Translations under genes and position numbers: made by a program
Origin: Pseudoprevotella muciniphila
Lineage (GTDB): Bacteria; Bacteroidota; Bacteroidia; Bacteroidales; Bacteroidaceae
Reading direction: 5' to 3'
Length of the DNA stretch: 64,000 nucleotides
Assembly: GCF_003265305.2 (NCBI RefSeq)
Contig: NZ_CP033459.1
Coordinates: 1,612,001 to 1,676,000 of the forward strand
In this document: positions 8,063 through 17,077 of the stretch, in pieces
Position numbering within the stretch: position 1 is the stretch's first letter
Layout: the number at the start of each line of letters is the position of its first letter
Notes under the pieces: model-generated
The model's database searches: none
What the model saw: only the letters and a program-made list of their open reading frames with translations
Told to the model about the DNA's origin: nothing

Positions 8063-10903
8063 TCAGTTCACGATTTTCTTACCACCCACGATATAGATGC
8101 CGCCTTTCTGCATCTTTGTTACACGGCGGCCCTGCAGGTCGAAGATTTCACTGCCGCGCTGTGTCTTGCCTTCAGTGGCGGCATTGATGTCAGTTGTGGT
8201 GCCTTCTTCTCCTACTGACAACAATAACCGCGAAACGCCTGCCGCTGCCAGAACCTCTGCCGACAGATAGGCCTTGAAGGGCGCAAGTTGGTCTGCCGTA
8301 TATTTATAGAAGCCAGGAGTGTTGTTGTCGTTGTCCCAAACCACATATACATTGTTGGCGCCTACGGTTGTCAGCATGTCAGGAGTACCCTGAAGCAAGT
8401 TTGCTGCAGGTGCTGTGCCTTCGGTATCCGTAGCATTCAGCGTGAAGTCTCCGCCGCCCTTGGCATAAAGCACTACAGGGGTCGCTGCAGGCACCACCCC
8501 GCTTATTGCCGAGAGTGTGGCAATTCCGTCTTCTGATGTTGGTGGTGTAGCACTTTCGATGGCAAATACTTGCAAGCCACTTGAAGGAAGCGCATTGAAC
8601 GGCAGGCAGGTCGTGGCAAAGCCTGAAGCAGAAACTGTTACGGGGAACTCATCCACCGGCAATATCTGCCAGCGGTCACTGGCATCGGCACCGGTCCAAC
8701 CTGTCAATATGTTCGTTGCTGCCTTATAGTTCAGATAACTGCGGTTTGCTGTACTGGCATTCTGATCATGCAATAGCCATTGTGAGAGCGTTGTGCCGTA
8801 GTTTGTTATTAAATATGGATGTGTCGGGGCTGATGTCGTCAAATATATTTTGCCACCACTTGATGCGTCCAGGTATCCTCCTGCATAAGGACTTAACAGA
8901 TAGTATTCTCCGCTGTTGCCGAGTTGCAAAATGCGCCAGTACTGGTTGGTGTTTGCCATATCTTTTGCCACACCGACAACTTGCGAAGCGCCTGTTCCCG
9001 ATGGCCTGATTGATTTTCCGGAAGTGCCCACGGAGGCTATGACGTAGAGCCGGTCGTTGCGCAGTGTTACACGTTCGGCATTGTTCATGAAGTTGTTGTA
9101 AGCGGTCTGCAGGTTGCTGAACGTTGTTGCCGTTGGCGATGCTGTGGTGTATCCCGATGCCGCTGCAGTCAGAGTAGATGTGTAGTTGTTCTCCTTGAAC
9201 ATACCCACATAGTTTCCCATTTCGTTAGCATATAGTTCGGCATTCGTTTTCATCGTTTCACCAGCGGGTTCTATCGCAACATTTTTGTATGAAGAACTCT
9301 TATACAGGCTTACTTTTCCCTGTCCGTCGTTGCAGAGATAGAAGCCGTCTTCGGCAGTAGTGAGATAACAAGCACTTCCATTCTGCGAGACCACCCAGAG
9401 GTTTTCTTCATTGCCTGTGTAAGGCACATCGCCATTGACGAGGTTGGCTGTATAGGTCAAAGGCTGAACTGCCGCACCCGCCTTCTTGTTATACAGCACA
9501 TATCCTGTGACGTTGTTACCGTCGAAGCACCATAAGTCGGCATCATTAAACGTTGCTTGCGCAGTACGGTTCAGTGTGTAGTAACGCGCTGTCTTCTCGT
9601 CATAGCACAGGAGTTTCCCGTTCACATAAATGCGGTACCACGTGGCATTGTCGGCAAAAGTGCCGTTGCTGACCGTTGTGGGAGTAACCAACGCTGCTGC
9701 ATTGCTCGTATAGAGTGCTTTTACTGCCACTGATGATGTGTATGTATTACTGCTACTCACCGTTGCGCCTGTGGCAAGGTTTGTCATCGACGAAAGTGTT
9801 GCTCCGCTGAATGTGGGTGCAGAATAGGTATTGCTGTTGTTGAAAAGCACCTGTGCGCCCAGACTCTTTTCATTGGTGCCGTCTGTAAGATAACAGTCAT
9901 AGACAGCACTATATACCGTACTTGAAGCAGTTATGGTTACGGGAATAAACTTATACAACGAATTTTCTTCAGAAGAACTCCAACCCACAGGCTTGTCGGG
10001 ATTGGCATTGAGGTAGGTGCCGGATGTGGTGCTGTAGAGGTTGAAGCAATTTGCCGTTCCGGAACTGGCAGTAATGGTGAACGACCCTTCATTAGTACTG
10101 CTCGTATTCACTATAGTTCCATTCTGCAACGTGTAGATGTAATTGCCGGCACCCGACCTGAACGTATAGTTCGTACCATCTGTGCTGACAGTAAATACAT
10201 ACTTCATGGCATCGATATCATTCGTAGATGGTGTACTGCCAAAATAGAGATAACTGCCGTTGTCATAGGTGTATTTACCCTTGCCGTTGCTGTAGAGCAG
10301 AACTGTCGAACCGTCGGTGAGGGCAGACAGGTCGCTGATGGCACTGCCTATACTCGATATGACATTAACGGTTTCTCCGCCTGATTCATAGACGTACACT
10401 TTTGCGGCTACTGCATTTTGCTGTGCTGCTGTCAACGCTCCGCCTTCCGTGAAACTAAAGGCGGGTACCTCATAGTTGGCGATGGAGTTGGTCAGCAACA
10501 CGGCATTTGCACCTGCCGCAGCATTCTGACCGATTACGTAACTTGCACTGTAGGCATACCACTCGCCCGCCGTTTCGCCCGGCAACAGAAAGACGGGCAC
10601 TGCATCGCTCTGCAAAGGACAGGTCGATCCATTCGCTGTCATAAACTTACCGGTCGAGAGGTTATAGAAATAGTAGTTCCCGCTATTGGTTGATTTATAT
10701 ACAGCCCACTGGTGAGTGGTGCCGGAAGAGGCGGTGCCCATGGTGTACGAAGTGCTGCTGTTGGCATAGACATATTGATTGTCCGAAGCCTGCTGTATGT
10801 AGTAGTACTTCGTGTTGTCCAGTTCATCGAGCGAAGTTATGCCGTTAGCCATCCCCGCCAGAGAGATGAGCAGACTTACTATTGATAATAATATTCTTTT
10901 CAT
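8063..10903 (-). CDS. Large secreted protein with T9SS C-terminal sorting tail
   Basis: 946 residues. Residues 1-19 are a signal peptide (cleavage near GMA-NGI). The mature protein is rich in Ser, Thr, Ala, Tyr and Asn. It contains several beta-rich modules with repeated stretches such as NYYFYNLSTGKFM, FNLYSTTSGTYLNANPDKP and YYLLSPYAGGYLDA, which resemble ricin-type beta-trefoil or carbohydrate-binding folds. The last 30 residues (SEIFDLQGRRVTKMQKGGIY onward, ending GGKKIVN) are a type A T9SS sorting tail, so export by the PorPKLMN machinery encoded at 36-43 kb is expected. No catalytic motif is seen. It lies 27 bases after an M60 protease gene on the same strand, so the two are probably an operon for attachment to or breakdown of host glycoproteins; that is inference. 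Confidence 0.75.
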   Translation of the reverse strand: MKRILLSIVSLLISLAGMANGITSLDELDNTKYYYIQQASDNQYVYANSSTSYTMGTASSGTTHQWAVYKSTNSGNYYFYNLSTGKFMTANGSTCPLQSDAVPVFLLPGETAGEWYAYSASYVIGQNAAAGANAVLLTNSIANYEVPAFSFTEGGALTAAQQNAVAAKVYVYESGGETVNVISSIGSAISDLSALTDGSTVLLYSNGKGKYTYDNGSYLYFGSTPSTNDIDAMKYVFTVSTDGTNYTFRSGAGNYIYTLQNGTIVNTSSTNEGSFTITASSGTANCFNLYSTTSGTYLNANPDKPVGWSSSEENSLYKFIPVTITASSTVYSAVYDCYLTDGTNEKSLGAQVLFNNSNTYSAPTFSGATLSSMTNLATGATVSSSNTYTSSVAVKALYTSNAAALVTPTTVSNGTFADNATWYRIYVNGKLLCYDEKTARYYTLNRTAQATFNDADLWCFDGNNVTGYVLYNKKAGAAVQPLTYTANLVNGDVPYTGNEENLWVVSQNGSACYLTTAEDGFYLCNDGQGKVSLYKSSSYKNVAIEPAGETMKTNAELYANEMGNYVGMFKENNYTSTLTAAASGYTTASPTATTFSNLQTAYNNFMNNAERVTLRNDRLYVIASVGTSGKSIRPSGTGASQVVGVAKDMANTNQYWRILQLGNSGEYYLLSPYAGGYLDASSGGKIYLTTSAPTHPYLITNYGTTLSQWLLHDQNASTANRSYLNYKAATNILTGWTGADASDRWQILPVDEFPVTVSASGFATTCLPFNALPSSGLQVFAIESATPPTSEDGIATLSAISGVVPAATPVVLYAKGGGDFTLNATDTEGTAPAANLLQGTPDMLTTVGANNVYVVWDNDNNTPGFYKYTADQLAPFKAYLSAEVLAAAGVSRLLLSVGEEGTTTDINAATEGKTQRGSEIFDLQGRRVTKMQKGGIYIVGGKKIVN

Positions 10904-10930
10904 GATTTTCTTTGTTTACGGGGATTGCTG

Positions 10931-13900
10931 TCAGGGTTGATAAATGATTTCAGTAGAGTCGTCGTACCCCACAGCGCGGAGGTATGCCGGTGTTTCTGTG
11001 TCGCCGGAAAGTTTCCAGATGGCGTAGGTATAACGGTCGCTCGCCACGGCATCACCCAGTCCGAATGTTGTGGCGTGCAACACATTTCCTTCAGCATCGC
11101 AAGCCTCATAGCCTACGGCACCTTCCCAAACGTAATTGTCCACCTTGATGACACTGTGACCGTTGAGCGTCGTGGCAGTGCAGCCGGTGTTTACGGGGAG
11201 TTGGTTCGGGTTGATGACTACCTTGTCGCGGAAGCGCTTGTAATTGTAGTTGTTCATAAATACGAGCGAGGACGGCACTTTTTCATAATTGTATGCCTCT
11301 ATCGTTGCCCTTACCTGATTGAGTTGCGACTGTGTGATGGTCATATAGCCGGAACTGTAGTCGTCGATGAACACGTTGTCAAGCGGTTCGAACATGTTGG
11401 CTTTCTCGAAGAACGGTATGAAGTTGAGTTGCGCCTGCTCACAGATAACACGGAAAAAGTTGAGTCGCTTCTCAGCAGCACTCAGCGCGTTGTATGTGGA
11501 GTAGTTCTGGCGCATATCCGTGTACATGCCCGGGAATGCGTCAGGAGCATACCCTGCGGCATCGCCCATGGTATAAAGAATCATTTGCCAAAGCGGAACG
11601 AGTGCCACGAAGTGGTCCGTATTGGCATTATTGTATTCCGTTTCGTTCTGCCAGTGATAGTTCTCTCCTGCCGCAGTGTGATACGCTTCGCTGTAGAGTG
11701 TCTTTACCGTCTTCGTTACGTCCATGTCCACGAAGTTCTGAATGCGACCGCCGCGCACTGAACCCACAGAACAGTTGATATATTCGTCCTCCAGACGGAA
11801 GGGCTGGTCCCTATTTTTCGGCAAGGCATATTGCACCCATGCCGAGCAGACATTGTTCGATACCTCCGTCATACCCGTCCAGGTGAAAGGACTGATCTGA
11901 TTGTTGTGTCCCAACTCGTGGGCTATACCCCATGTAGGCAGGAAGACGGGTACTACCCATGCGCCGAAACCGCCCCAGTTCAGATAAGCACCTTCGCCAC
12001 CGGCAAAGATACCGCTCGCAGCAGGACGACACACCTGATGGTTAGTGCTCACGTCAACACCTTGCTTGTAGTAGCCCAGAATTTCCCATTCACGATAGAC
12101 TATACTGTCAAGTTTCTCTGCCAACTCGCTGCCGCGGGCAGGACACTGTGCTTTCAGTGCATACAGTGGTGCAAGCATGTGCATACGCGGTGTTACGATG
12201 TCGATGACTTCGCTCTTGGCATTGGCAAGGAGTTTTTTCCATTTTTCGTTGCTGTCGCTCTTTGCAGGGTCGTTGGGATAGGCAGGGTCGTACTTGAAAT
12301 AGCCGTTCTGCTGACCATAGATTATATGCAGACCTACTGCAGGAGCATTCTTATAGTTATCAGAATAGTAGTCTATGTACACATTGCCTGCAACACTTGA
12401 AGTGAAGGTGTTTACACCATTTTTCAGTTGGATGTTTGATGTAGCACTACCTCCCGGATGACTGCCATCCAGCTGCAATACCTTTACCATTACAGGATAA
12501 CTGCTACTGATGTTTTCTGCAAGAATTACCACTGTCTCGCCCTCGTCCATATAAATACCCGTGCTGTTTTCGTAGCGGTCGTACTGATGGGAGTTGTGCA
12601 ACTCACTTTGCAGGTTGCTCAGGCTTCGGTGGCAGATGTAGTTGCCCACACGATACTCCGTGTCATAGTTGTTGTTCAGAATGTCGGTAGCCAGGCGCTT
12701 GGCAACGACATCTGTTGCTGCAGCAATTTCTGTCGCTCCTATGCCGCTTTTAAGTTGTGTACAAAGATTGTCTTTGAACAAGGTTGTATAGTCGCTTAAA
12801 ACCTTTCCTTCATTAGGTTTTAAAAATTTCACTTCTGCTATCGAACAGAATGAACTGCTGTAAGAAGATTTTATCTTCAGAAGCACGGTACGCACCCCTC
12901 TGTATGTTTGTCCGAAATCATAAGTCTGTTCGTTCACATTATCTGCAAAGACGGTCGTACCTATTTTTGTATAACCTGAAGTGTTCAGGTTTGTCCTCGC
13001 TGAGGTGGAATACCACACTTCCACTTCTTTGAGGTGTCCGTTGGTGTTGTTGACGTAGCGCCCTTGATAGAGCATCTTATAAATGTCCGTTGCCTCTTCA
13101 AAGGTGAACAGCACATAAGTGGGGAAAGTGGTGGCAGAAGTCCATTTGCTGTGCCATACCGTACTGCCGTTGCCATCGAATGCTTGTGTTATAGGGTCGC
13201 CGCTTTCTGTACTCGCTGCCAATCCTGAAGCGATATTGACTTGATAATCGCCATAGTCGGCTGCCACATTGCTTTCCTGTACGATGTACACGTGCGAAGC
13301 GTTACTGGTTACTTTGTTGAACTTCAACTCAGCGGCACATACCCAGTTGCCCCACATGGATGTTACCACTGCCTTTATGCGCTTTGCAGAAACGGTGGAA
13401 GGGAAGTCGTATGTCTGGGATGATGTGAACTGCTCGGCAAGTTGGGTACTGCCTATCACCTGCCAGTCATCACCGCTTGCCGCCGCACTGTAATAGAACG
13501 TGATATCCTTAGGATTGCGCTGATATTCAATGGCTCTCGGAATATACACGAACTGATTGACTTGTGAAAGGTCGGTCAGTGTGAATTCCCACGTTATGGG
13601 CATCGACGTTGAGCCGCTCTGCCAGGGGCTGTGATAGTAGGTGCTTGTATTGCCGTCGATGGCAGCCGACGCAAAACCACTGACAGTGCCTTCGCCAGTA
13701 GTTTCCTCCTGATTGGCTGTAAGACTACTGATCTGGACACTGCTGGATGAAGTACTGGCTGCAAGGTCGTCATTTGTAAATGTCAATGTTGCTATGCGCT
13801 GCGAGCCGGTATTGTTCCTCGCTACATTGACATTCACACCACCTGTGGTTTTCTTAATGGTCGCCCAGTCTGTGTTGCTGCTCACAGAGTAGTTCGGTGT

Positions 13901-14080
13901 GCCTGCCACTCCGATGAAATCTGTCGTTCCGTCAACGCCTGCTGTGCGTGTTGCAGCGGAAGCCACGAACAGCGGAGCGTTTGCCGAAGGCAAGACAGTC
14001 TGTGCACAAACCGGCAGAATGCTGAAAATCAAGATTATGCCGATGACATATAAACTCCTTAATGCTGAATTCTTACTCAT
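10931..14080 (-). CDS. M60-family metalloprotease with BACON and F5/8C-like domains
   Basis: 1049 residues. The signal peptide ends at VCA-QTV (about residue 26). Residues about 30-120 resemble a BACON domain (PNYSVSSNTDWATI type). About 115-257 and 265-420 look like two discoidin (F5/8 type C) modules, with IDGNTSTYYHSPW and FDGNGSTVWHSKW motifs. The peptidase M60 region follows, with HELGH at 721-725 and the distal Glu739, fitting the HExxH...E gluzincin signature of enhancin/M60 enzymes. These enzymes cleave mucin-type glycoproteins. No T9SS sorting tail is visible, unlike the M60 protein at 57645. Active-site residues are intact. It is the first gene of a two-gene unit with the large T9SS-tailed protein. 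Confidence 0.88.
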   Translation of the reverse strand: MSKNSALRSLYVIGIILIFSILPVCAQTVLPSANAPLFVASAATRTAGVDGTTDFIGVAGTPNYSVSSNTDWATIKKTTGGVNVNVARNNTGSQRIATLTFTNDDLAASTSSSSVQISSLTANQEETTGEGTVSGFASAAIDGNTSTYYHSPWQSGSTSMPITWEFTLTDLSQVNQFVYIPRAIEYQRNPKDITFYYSAAASGDDWQVIGSTQLAEQFTSSQTYDFPSTVSAKRIKAVVTSMWGNWVCAAELKFNKVTSNASHVYIVQESNVAADYGDYQVNIASGLAASTESGDPITQAFDGNGSTVWHSKWTSATTFPTYVLFTFEEATDIYKMLYQGRYVNNTNGHLKEVEVWYSTSARTNLNTSGYTKIGTTVFADNVNEQTYDFGQTYRGVRTVLLKIKSSYSSSFCSIAEVKFLKPNEGKVLSDYTTLFKDNLCTQLKSGIGATEIAAATDVVAKRLATDILNNNYDTEYRVGNYICHRSLSNLQSELHNSHQYDRYENSTGIYMDEGETVVILAENISSSYPVMVKVLQLDGSHPGGSATSNIQLKNGVNTFTSSVAGNVYIDYYSDNYKNAPAVGLHIIYGQQNGYFKYDPAYPNDPAKSDSNEKWKKLLANAKSEVIDIVTPRMHMLAPLYALKAQCPARGSELAEKLDSIVYREWEILGYYKQGVDVSTNHQVCRPAASGIFAGGEGAYLNWGGFGAWVVPVFLPTWGIAHELGHNNQISPFTWTGMTEVSNNVCSAWVQYALPKNRDQPFRLEDEYINCSVGSVRGGRIQNFVDMDVTKTVKTLYSEAYHTAAGENYHWQNETEYNNANTDHFVALVPLWQMILYTMGDAAGYAPDAFPGMYTDMRQNYSTYNALSAAEKRLNFFRVICEQAQLNFIPFFEKANMFEPLDNVFIDDYSSGYMTITQSQLNQVRATIEAYNYEKVPSSLVFMNNYNYKRFRDKVVINPNQLPVNTGCTATTLNGHSVIKVDNYVWEGAVGYEACDAEGNVLHATTFGLGDAVASDRYTYAIWKLSGDTETPAYLRAVGYDDSTEIIYQP

Positions 14081-14111
14081 AATAGTTATGTTGTTTTCTA
14101 TGGTATTATTT

Positions 14112-14119
14112 CAAAAGTA
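14112..14119 (-). promoter_or_regulatory. -7 box upstream of the M60 gene at 14080
   Basis: On the minus strand TACTTTTG matches TAnnTTTG. It lies 31 bases before the ATG at 14080. A convincing -33 element was not found. Confidence 0.5.
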
Positions 14120-14150
14120 CATGCTGAAAACCATAATATAAATACATAAA

Positions 14151-14226
14151 GCCTTCAAGTATGTCGCCGTCAAGTATGTCGCCGTCAAGTATGTTGCCGT
14201 CAAGTATGTTGCGACTGAGTCGCAAC
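14151..14226. repeat. Four tandem 15-bp units ending in a palindrome
   Basis: Units GCCTTCAAGTATGTC, GCCGTCAAGTATGTC and twice GCCGTCAAGTATGTT occupy 14151-14210. They end in the near-perfect palindrome GTTGCGACTGAGTCGCAAC (14208-14226), whose arms of 9 bases leave a single central G. A one-unit version is at 809-839. It lies between the 3' end of the PagL-like gene and the M60 promoter. Confidence 0.85.
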
Positions 14227-14231
14227 TCTCA

Positions 14232-15581
14232 TCAAATATCAATGCCTAACACCAACTCCGAATGCGAAGCCTTCCCGGCATGTGCCTTCACGTTTATGCC
14301 TAAGAAGAGACCTGTCTTGCCGGGTATATTGTATTTCATGCCGATGCGCTCATAGAATTTTCTGGTTTCTTTTGCATCAGTGGGACCCATGTGCCGCAAC
14401 GCATAAAAACCGAGCGCCAATGTCATCGCCACGTTGCCATAATGCACCTCGTGCTTGCCTGCTATACCGATCTGCCAGGGTATGTGGCGCGTGCCATGAT
14501 AGCCGTGCATACGGTCGATGTAGTGCAGACGGAAGGCTTCTTCGGCAAAGAGCACGTCCACACCGATGCCGGAAGACCAACGCCGCGCATAACGGCACAT
14601 CAGGTCAGTCTGCCAGCCATAGCACATATAGAACCTGTTCTTACCGCCATGGCTGTTTATTTCCGGCACACCGTCAGCACCCGTGCTTTCCATGATAGCC
14701 TTGAAGCCCATCACGCCGGAGAGTCTGAGATATAGCGGAGCACCGAACAGGGTCGGGCGGTGGAAGTTCTTGCGCGAATCTGCGGCATAACGTCCGCCAC
14801 CGATGGTACGGCCACGGGGACGGTTGTGGTTGCTCCACGACAACTCATGCTCACGCATCCGCGTGTCTCGGTAAATCAAACCCACCATAGGGGAAAAGAA
14901 ATTGATACCTTTGTTGGGCTTGTACATGGCGCCACAGGAGTTGTGGGTATATTCTGCACCTATGCGCGCACCCCATTCAGGCGCAAAGAAGAAAGTATAG
15001 TGAACACCTGCGCCGAAATAGAAATTCCAATTGGAACCTATCATCACGTTGTCAACGTTGTCTTCCGTGTTATAGGTCCGAAGGGCGTATGAAGCACCTA
15101 TGTTGATGCGATAGTCCACCTGCCAATGGTTCTTACGCACGATAGGACGCTCAAAGAAACCATATACCGACACGATGTTGCCCAACTGCGACTTGTAGTC
15201 TGCCGCTTCCCATTTTTCACCCGCTTCAGGGGTTGGCATGCGGTGCAGCGTCACCGCATCATAGTCGCCCTTGCGAACACCCACACCGAAAGCAGGATAG
15301 TTGTAGTCCTTGGCGTAGGGGTCGTTGTCGCTGGGACTCGTCTGGTACCTCAATTCTCCGCCAAATGTTACTGCATTGTCGTGAATTACCCAGTCTTTCC
15401 CGTATTTCGATATGTGCATCACCTTGCCGGGGGCTATGTCGGCACCTATGCCCCAATGCCCGAAAGTAGAGTCGGGAGGAGTGGCACACACCGCGGAAGC
15501 CATGCCAAACAACATGACTGAAAGCACAAGAAGCGCCATGGCTGTACCGCTTTTCGGCAGGAGAGTCCTCTGAAATGTCAT
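14232..15581 (-). CDS. PagL-like lipid A deacylase / acyloxyacyl hydrolase family outer membrane protein
   Basis: 449 residues from ATG 15581; a TTG nine codons upstream is an alternative that I reject because the ATG gives a better signal peptide (ending VCA-TPPD). The rest is beta-strand-rich with alternating aromatic residues, consistent with an outer membrane barrel. Residues about 212-228 read THNSCGAMYKPNKGINF. This fits the PagL active-site region, where His and Ser (here His213 and Ser215) of an HxS motif act in removing the 3-O-acyl chain from lipid A. The catalytic Glu of Pseudomonas PagL at the GEN position is Ile here (GIN). So either another acid is used or the function differs. 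It is longer than classic PagL, about 450 instead of 170 residues. Confidence 0.65.
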   Translation of the reverse strand: MTFQRTLLPKSGTAMALLVLSVMLFGMASAVCATPPDSTFGHWGIGADIAPGKVMHISKYGKDWVIHDNAVTFGGELRYQTSPSDNDPYAKDYNYPAFGVGVRKGDYDAVTLHRMPTPEAGEKWEAADYKSQLGNIVSVYGFFERPIVRKNHWQVDYRINIGASYALRTYNTEDNVDNVMIGSNWNFYFGAGVHYTFFFAPEWGARIGAEYTHNSCGAMYKPNKGINFFSPMVGLIYRDTRMREHELSWSNHNRPRGRTIGGGRYAADSRKNFHRPTLFGAPLYLRLSGVMGFKAIMESTGADGVPEINSHGGKNRFYMCYGWQTDLMCRYARRWSSGIGVDVLFAEEAFRLHYIDRMHGYHGTRHIPWQIGIAGKHEVHYGNVAMTLALGFYALRHMGPTDAKETRKFYERIGMKYNIPGKTGLFLGINVKAHAGKASHSELVLGIDI

Positions 15582-15612
15582 AAACCTCAAAAGGGAAACG
15601 TAATTCAAAGGG

Positions 15613-15620
15613 CAAAATTA
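15613..15620 (-). promoter_or_regulatory. -7 box upstream of the PagL-like gene
   Basis: TAATTTTG on the minus strand, 31 bases before the ATG at 15581. It is back to back with the PPTase promoter, making 15582-15698 a divergent promoter region. Confidence 0.55.
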
Positions 15621-15659
15621 ACTTTTTTACTCAAAACAGCCAACACTGCCCGGACGATA

Positions 15660-15691
15660 TTTGAAAAGTCGTCCGAAAAAAACTAACTTTG
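15660..15691 (+). promoter_or_regulatory. Promoter of the PPTase gene
   Basis: TTTG (15660-15663), 20 bases, TAACTTTG (15684-15691): a perfect Bacteroidetes promoter. Only 7 bases separate the -7 box from the ATG at 15699, so the mRNA is nearly or fully leaderless. Confidence 0.85.
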
Positions 15692-15698
15692 CACCACC

Positions 15699-16283
15699 AT
15701 GATTCTTATAGACGAACACATCGACCGGATAGACATTTCCTCCTCGCTGGAACTACTTCCGCCAGAGCGCCGGGAAAAGGCTTTGGCATATCGCGACGAG
15801 TTGCAACAGCGACAGTGCATCGGTGCATGGCTGTTGCTCAGAAAGGCGTGCAGCGAAGTGTTCGGACTGAACGAAGTGCCGCCCGTAGCAGTAGGTCAGC
15901 ATGGAAAGCCTTATTTCCCCGCCATGCCCCGGCTGCATTTCAACCTGAGCCATTGCCGCGTGGCGGTGGCTTGTGCAGCAGACCATGTACCGGTAGGCAT
16001 CGACATAGAGTGCCCGCGAAATTTTTCAGACAACTTATTGTCATACGTCTGTTCGCCGGAGGAACGCAGCAAAGTGTTGGCAGCAGAAAATCCCCAGCTC
16101 AGTTTCGCAGAACTGTGGACAAAAAAGGAAAGCCTCTACAAACTTACCGGAGAAGGCATCCGCGACAATATAAAGACCATATTGGCAGAACGCACCGACA
16201 TCTTTTTTGAAACACACACCCACACCGCAGGCAAATACGTCTGCACACTTGCCAGATACGACAGAAATAAAGTTGAGAGTTGA
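15699..16283 (+). CDS. 4'-phosphopantetheinyl transferase (Sfp type)
   Basis: 194 residues. It moves phosphopantetheine from CoA to the Ser of carrier proteins. The family motifs are present: GKPYF then HFNLSHCR, VGIDIE (magnesium-binding Asp/Glu, about residues 98-103) and WTKKESLYKLTGEG (about 140-153). Length fits the shorter Sfp class. It is transcribed divergently from the PagL-like gene with its own perfect promoter. Whether it serves fatty acid ACP or a secondary pathway cannot be said; no PKS or NRPS gene is in the window. Confidence 0.9.
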   Translation: MILIDEHIDRIDISSSLELLPPERREKALAYRDELQQRQCIGAWLLLRKACSEVFGLNEVPPVAVGQHGKPYFPAMPRLHFNLSHCRVAVACAADHVPVGIDIECPRNFSDNLLSYVCSPEERSKVLAAENPQLSFAELWTKKESLYKLTGEGIRDNIKTILAERTDIFFETHTHTAGKYVCTLARYDRNKVES

Positions 16284-16351
16284 AAGTTCTCACCACTATC
16301 CGCGTCATCGCCGAGCGAAGCAATGGCATAAATTGGCGAAATAGAATTATT

Positions 16352-16831
16352 GGTGTCCGGTAAAAGTTTTATGGACATAGTCATAAGCCTTTCTGTTTGG
16401 GTGTTTTATGGGTGGTGTAATCTATGGGGGCTTACTCTTTGACTTTGTTGCGTCCGTTTTAGTGCTCTGAATTAGGCTGAAAGCCTTACTGCTCATAGCC
16501 CAAGGCAACGCCTTGGGTATATGGAAGTATGAGTATTTGCGTCCTGAAAGGACAAAAGCCATATTATTAAATAAATGCTAATCTCGTTTCTGCTTTTGCA
16601 CTTACAGTGCGCCATTGCCATTGACCTTATCCCCCAGGGCGTTGCCCTGGGCTATGGGCTTTACGGACTTTCAGCCCGTTTTAGCGGACAACAATGAAAT
16701 AGAATAATATGACCATAAGCGACTAAGCCTTCGCGTTCATTAGCGTCCTTCGCGTTTAAACCTCGCCACAACTTGTATTCACATGCCTCTATAAGAGTTC
16801 TTTCTCCGCTCCTATTTTTTTACCGGACACC
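16352..16831. mobile_element. 480-bp non-coding element with GGTGTCCGGTAAAA terminal repeats
   Basis: GGTGTCCGGTAAAA (16352-16365) and its exact reverse complement (16818-16831) bound a stretch without a gene. Inside are the repeats GCCTGAAAGGAC-like and GGGCGTTGCCCTGGGCTATGGG (16500-16690) and the GACGCTAAT/CGCGAAGG palindromic words (16720-16770). The terminal repeats look like those of a transposable element, so this is probably a non-autonomous or decayed copy. No target duplication is obvious. A related, inverted segment lies at about 22300-22440. Another internal piece (16396-16465) recurs inverted at 25790-25858. Confidence 0.6.
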
Positions 16832-16836
16832 CCTAA

Positions 16837-17027
16837 AAACAAAAGAACAGCGTTTCACAACGCCGCTCTTTCTGCGGGAAGTCCTCTGAAAACTTCCCTA
16901 AAAAAACATAACTTATTTAAACTAATAAACTAATTAACTAATTAAAAATATAGTAATAATTGAACTTCTTCATTTTTTACAACTTAAGGGGTGTTCTAAA
17001 AATTAGATTTTTGCATTTGATTGCTTT
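16837..17027 (-). ncRNA. Candidate small RNA or gene-less transcript A
   Basis: A transcript starting near 17026 from the CRP-type promoter at 17032-17076 would run through about 130 AT-rich bases and stop at terminator A, giving about 190 nt. The only open frames are tiny (for example a 10-codon MKKFNYYYIF-like frame). It includes one GGGTGTTCTAAAAATTAG repeat (16989-17006). No known RNA family is recognised; existence is inferred from promoter and terminator only. Confidence 0.4.
16842..16898 (-). terminator. Two-hairpin terminator module, copy A
   Basis: Read on the minus strand: hairpin GGGAAGT...ACTTCCC (16898-16876), then hairpin AAAGA..GCGTT / AACGC..TCTTT (16871-16842), then CTTTTGTTTTT. 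The second hairpin plus T tract is an intrinsic terminator. Same module at 18054-18104 and 22098-22147. Copy A lies about 130 bases after a promoter-like module (17032-17076) with no gene between. Confidence 0.65.
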
Positions 17028-17031
17028 GATG

Positions 17032-17076
17032 CAAAGATAGGCTACGGTAAGTTAAAAGGCTGTAACATATGTTACA
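17032..17076 (-). promoter_or_regulatory. CRP/FNR-type operator and promoter, copy A
   Basis: Perfect palindrome TGTAACATATGTTACA (17061-17076), 21 bases, then TATCTTTG on the minus strand (17039 to 17032). With a start about 6 bases further, the palindrome centre is near -42, the class II activator position. The palindrome is 2 bases past the stop codon of the crp-like gene at 17078. Confidence 0.65.
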
Positions 17077-17077
17077 T

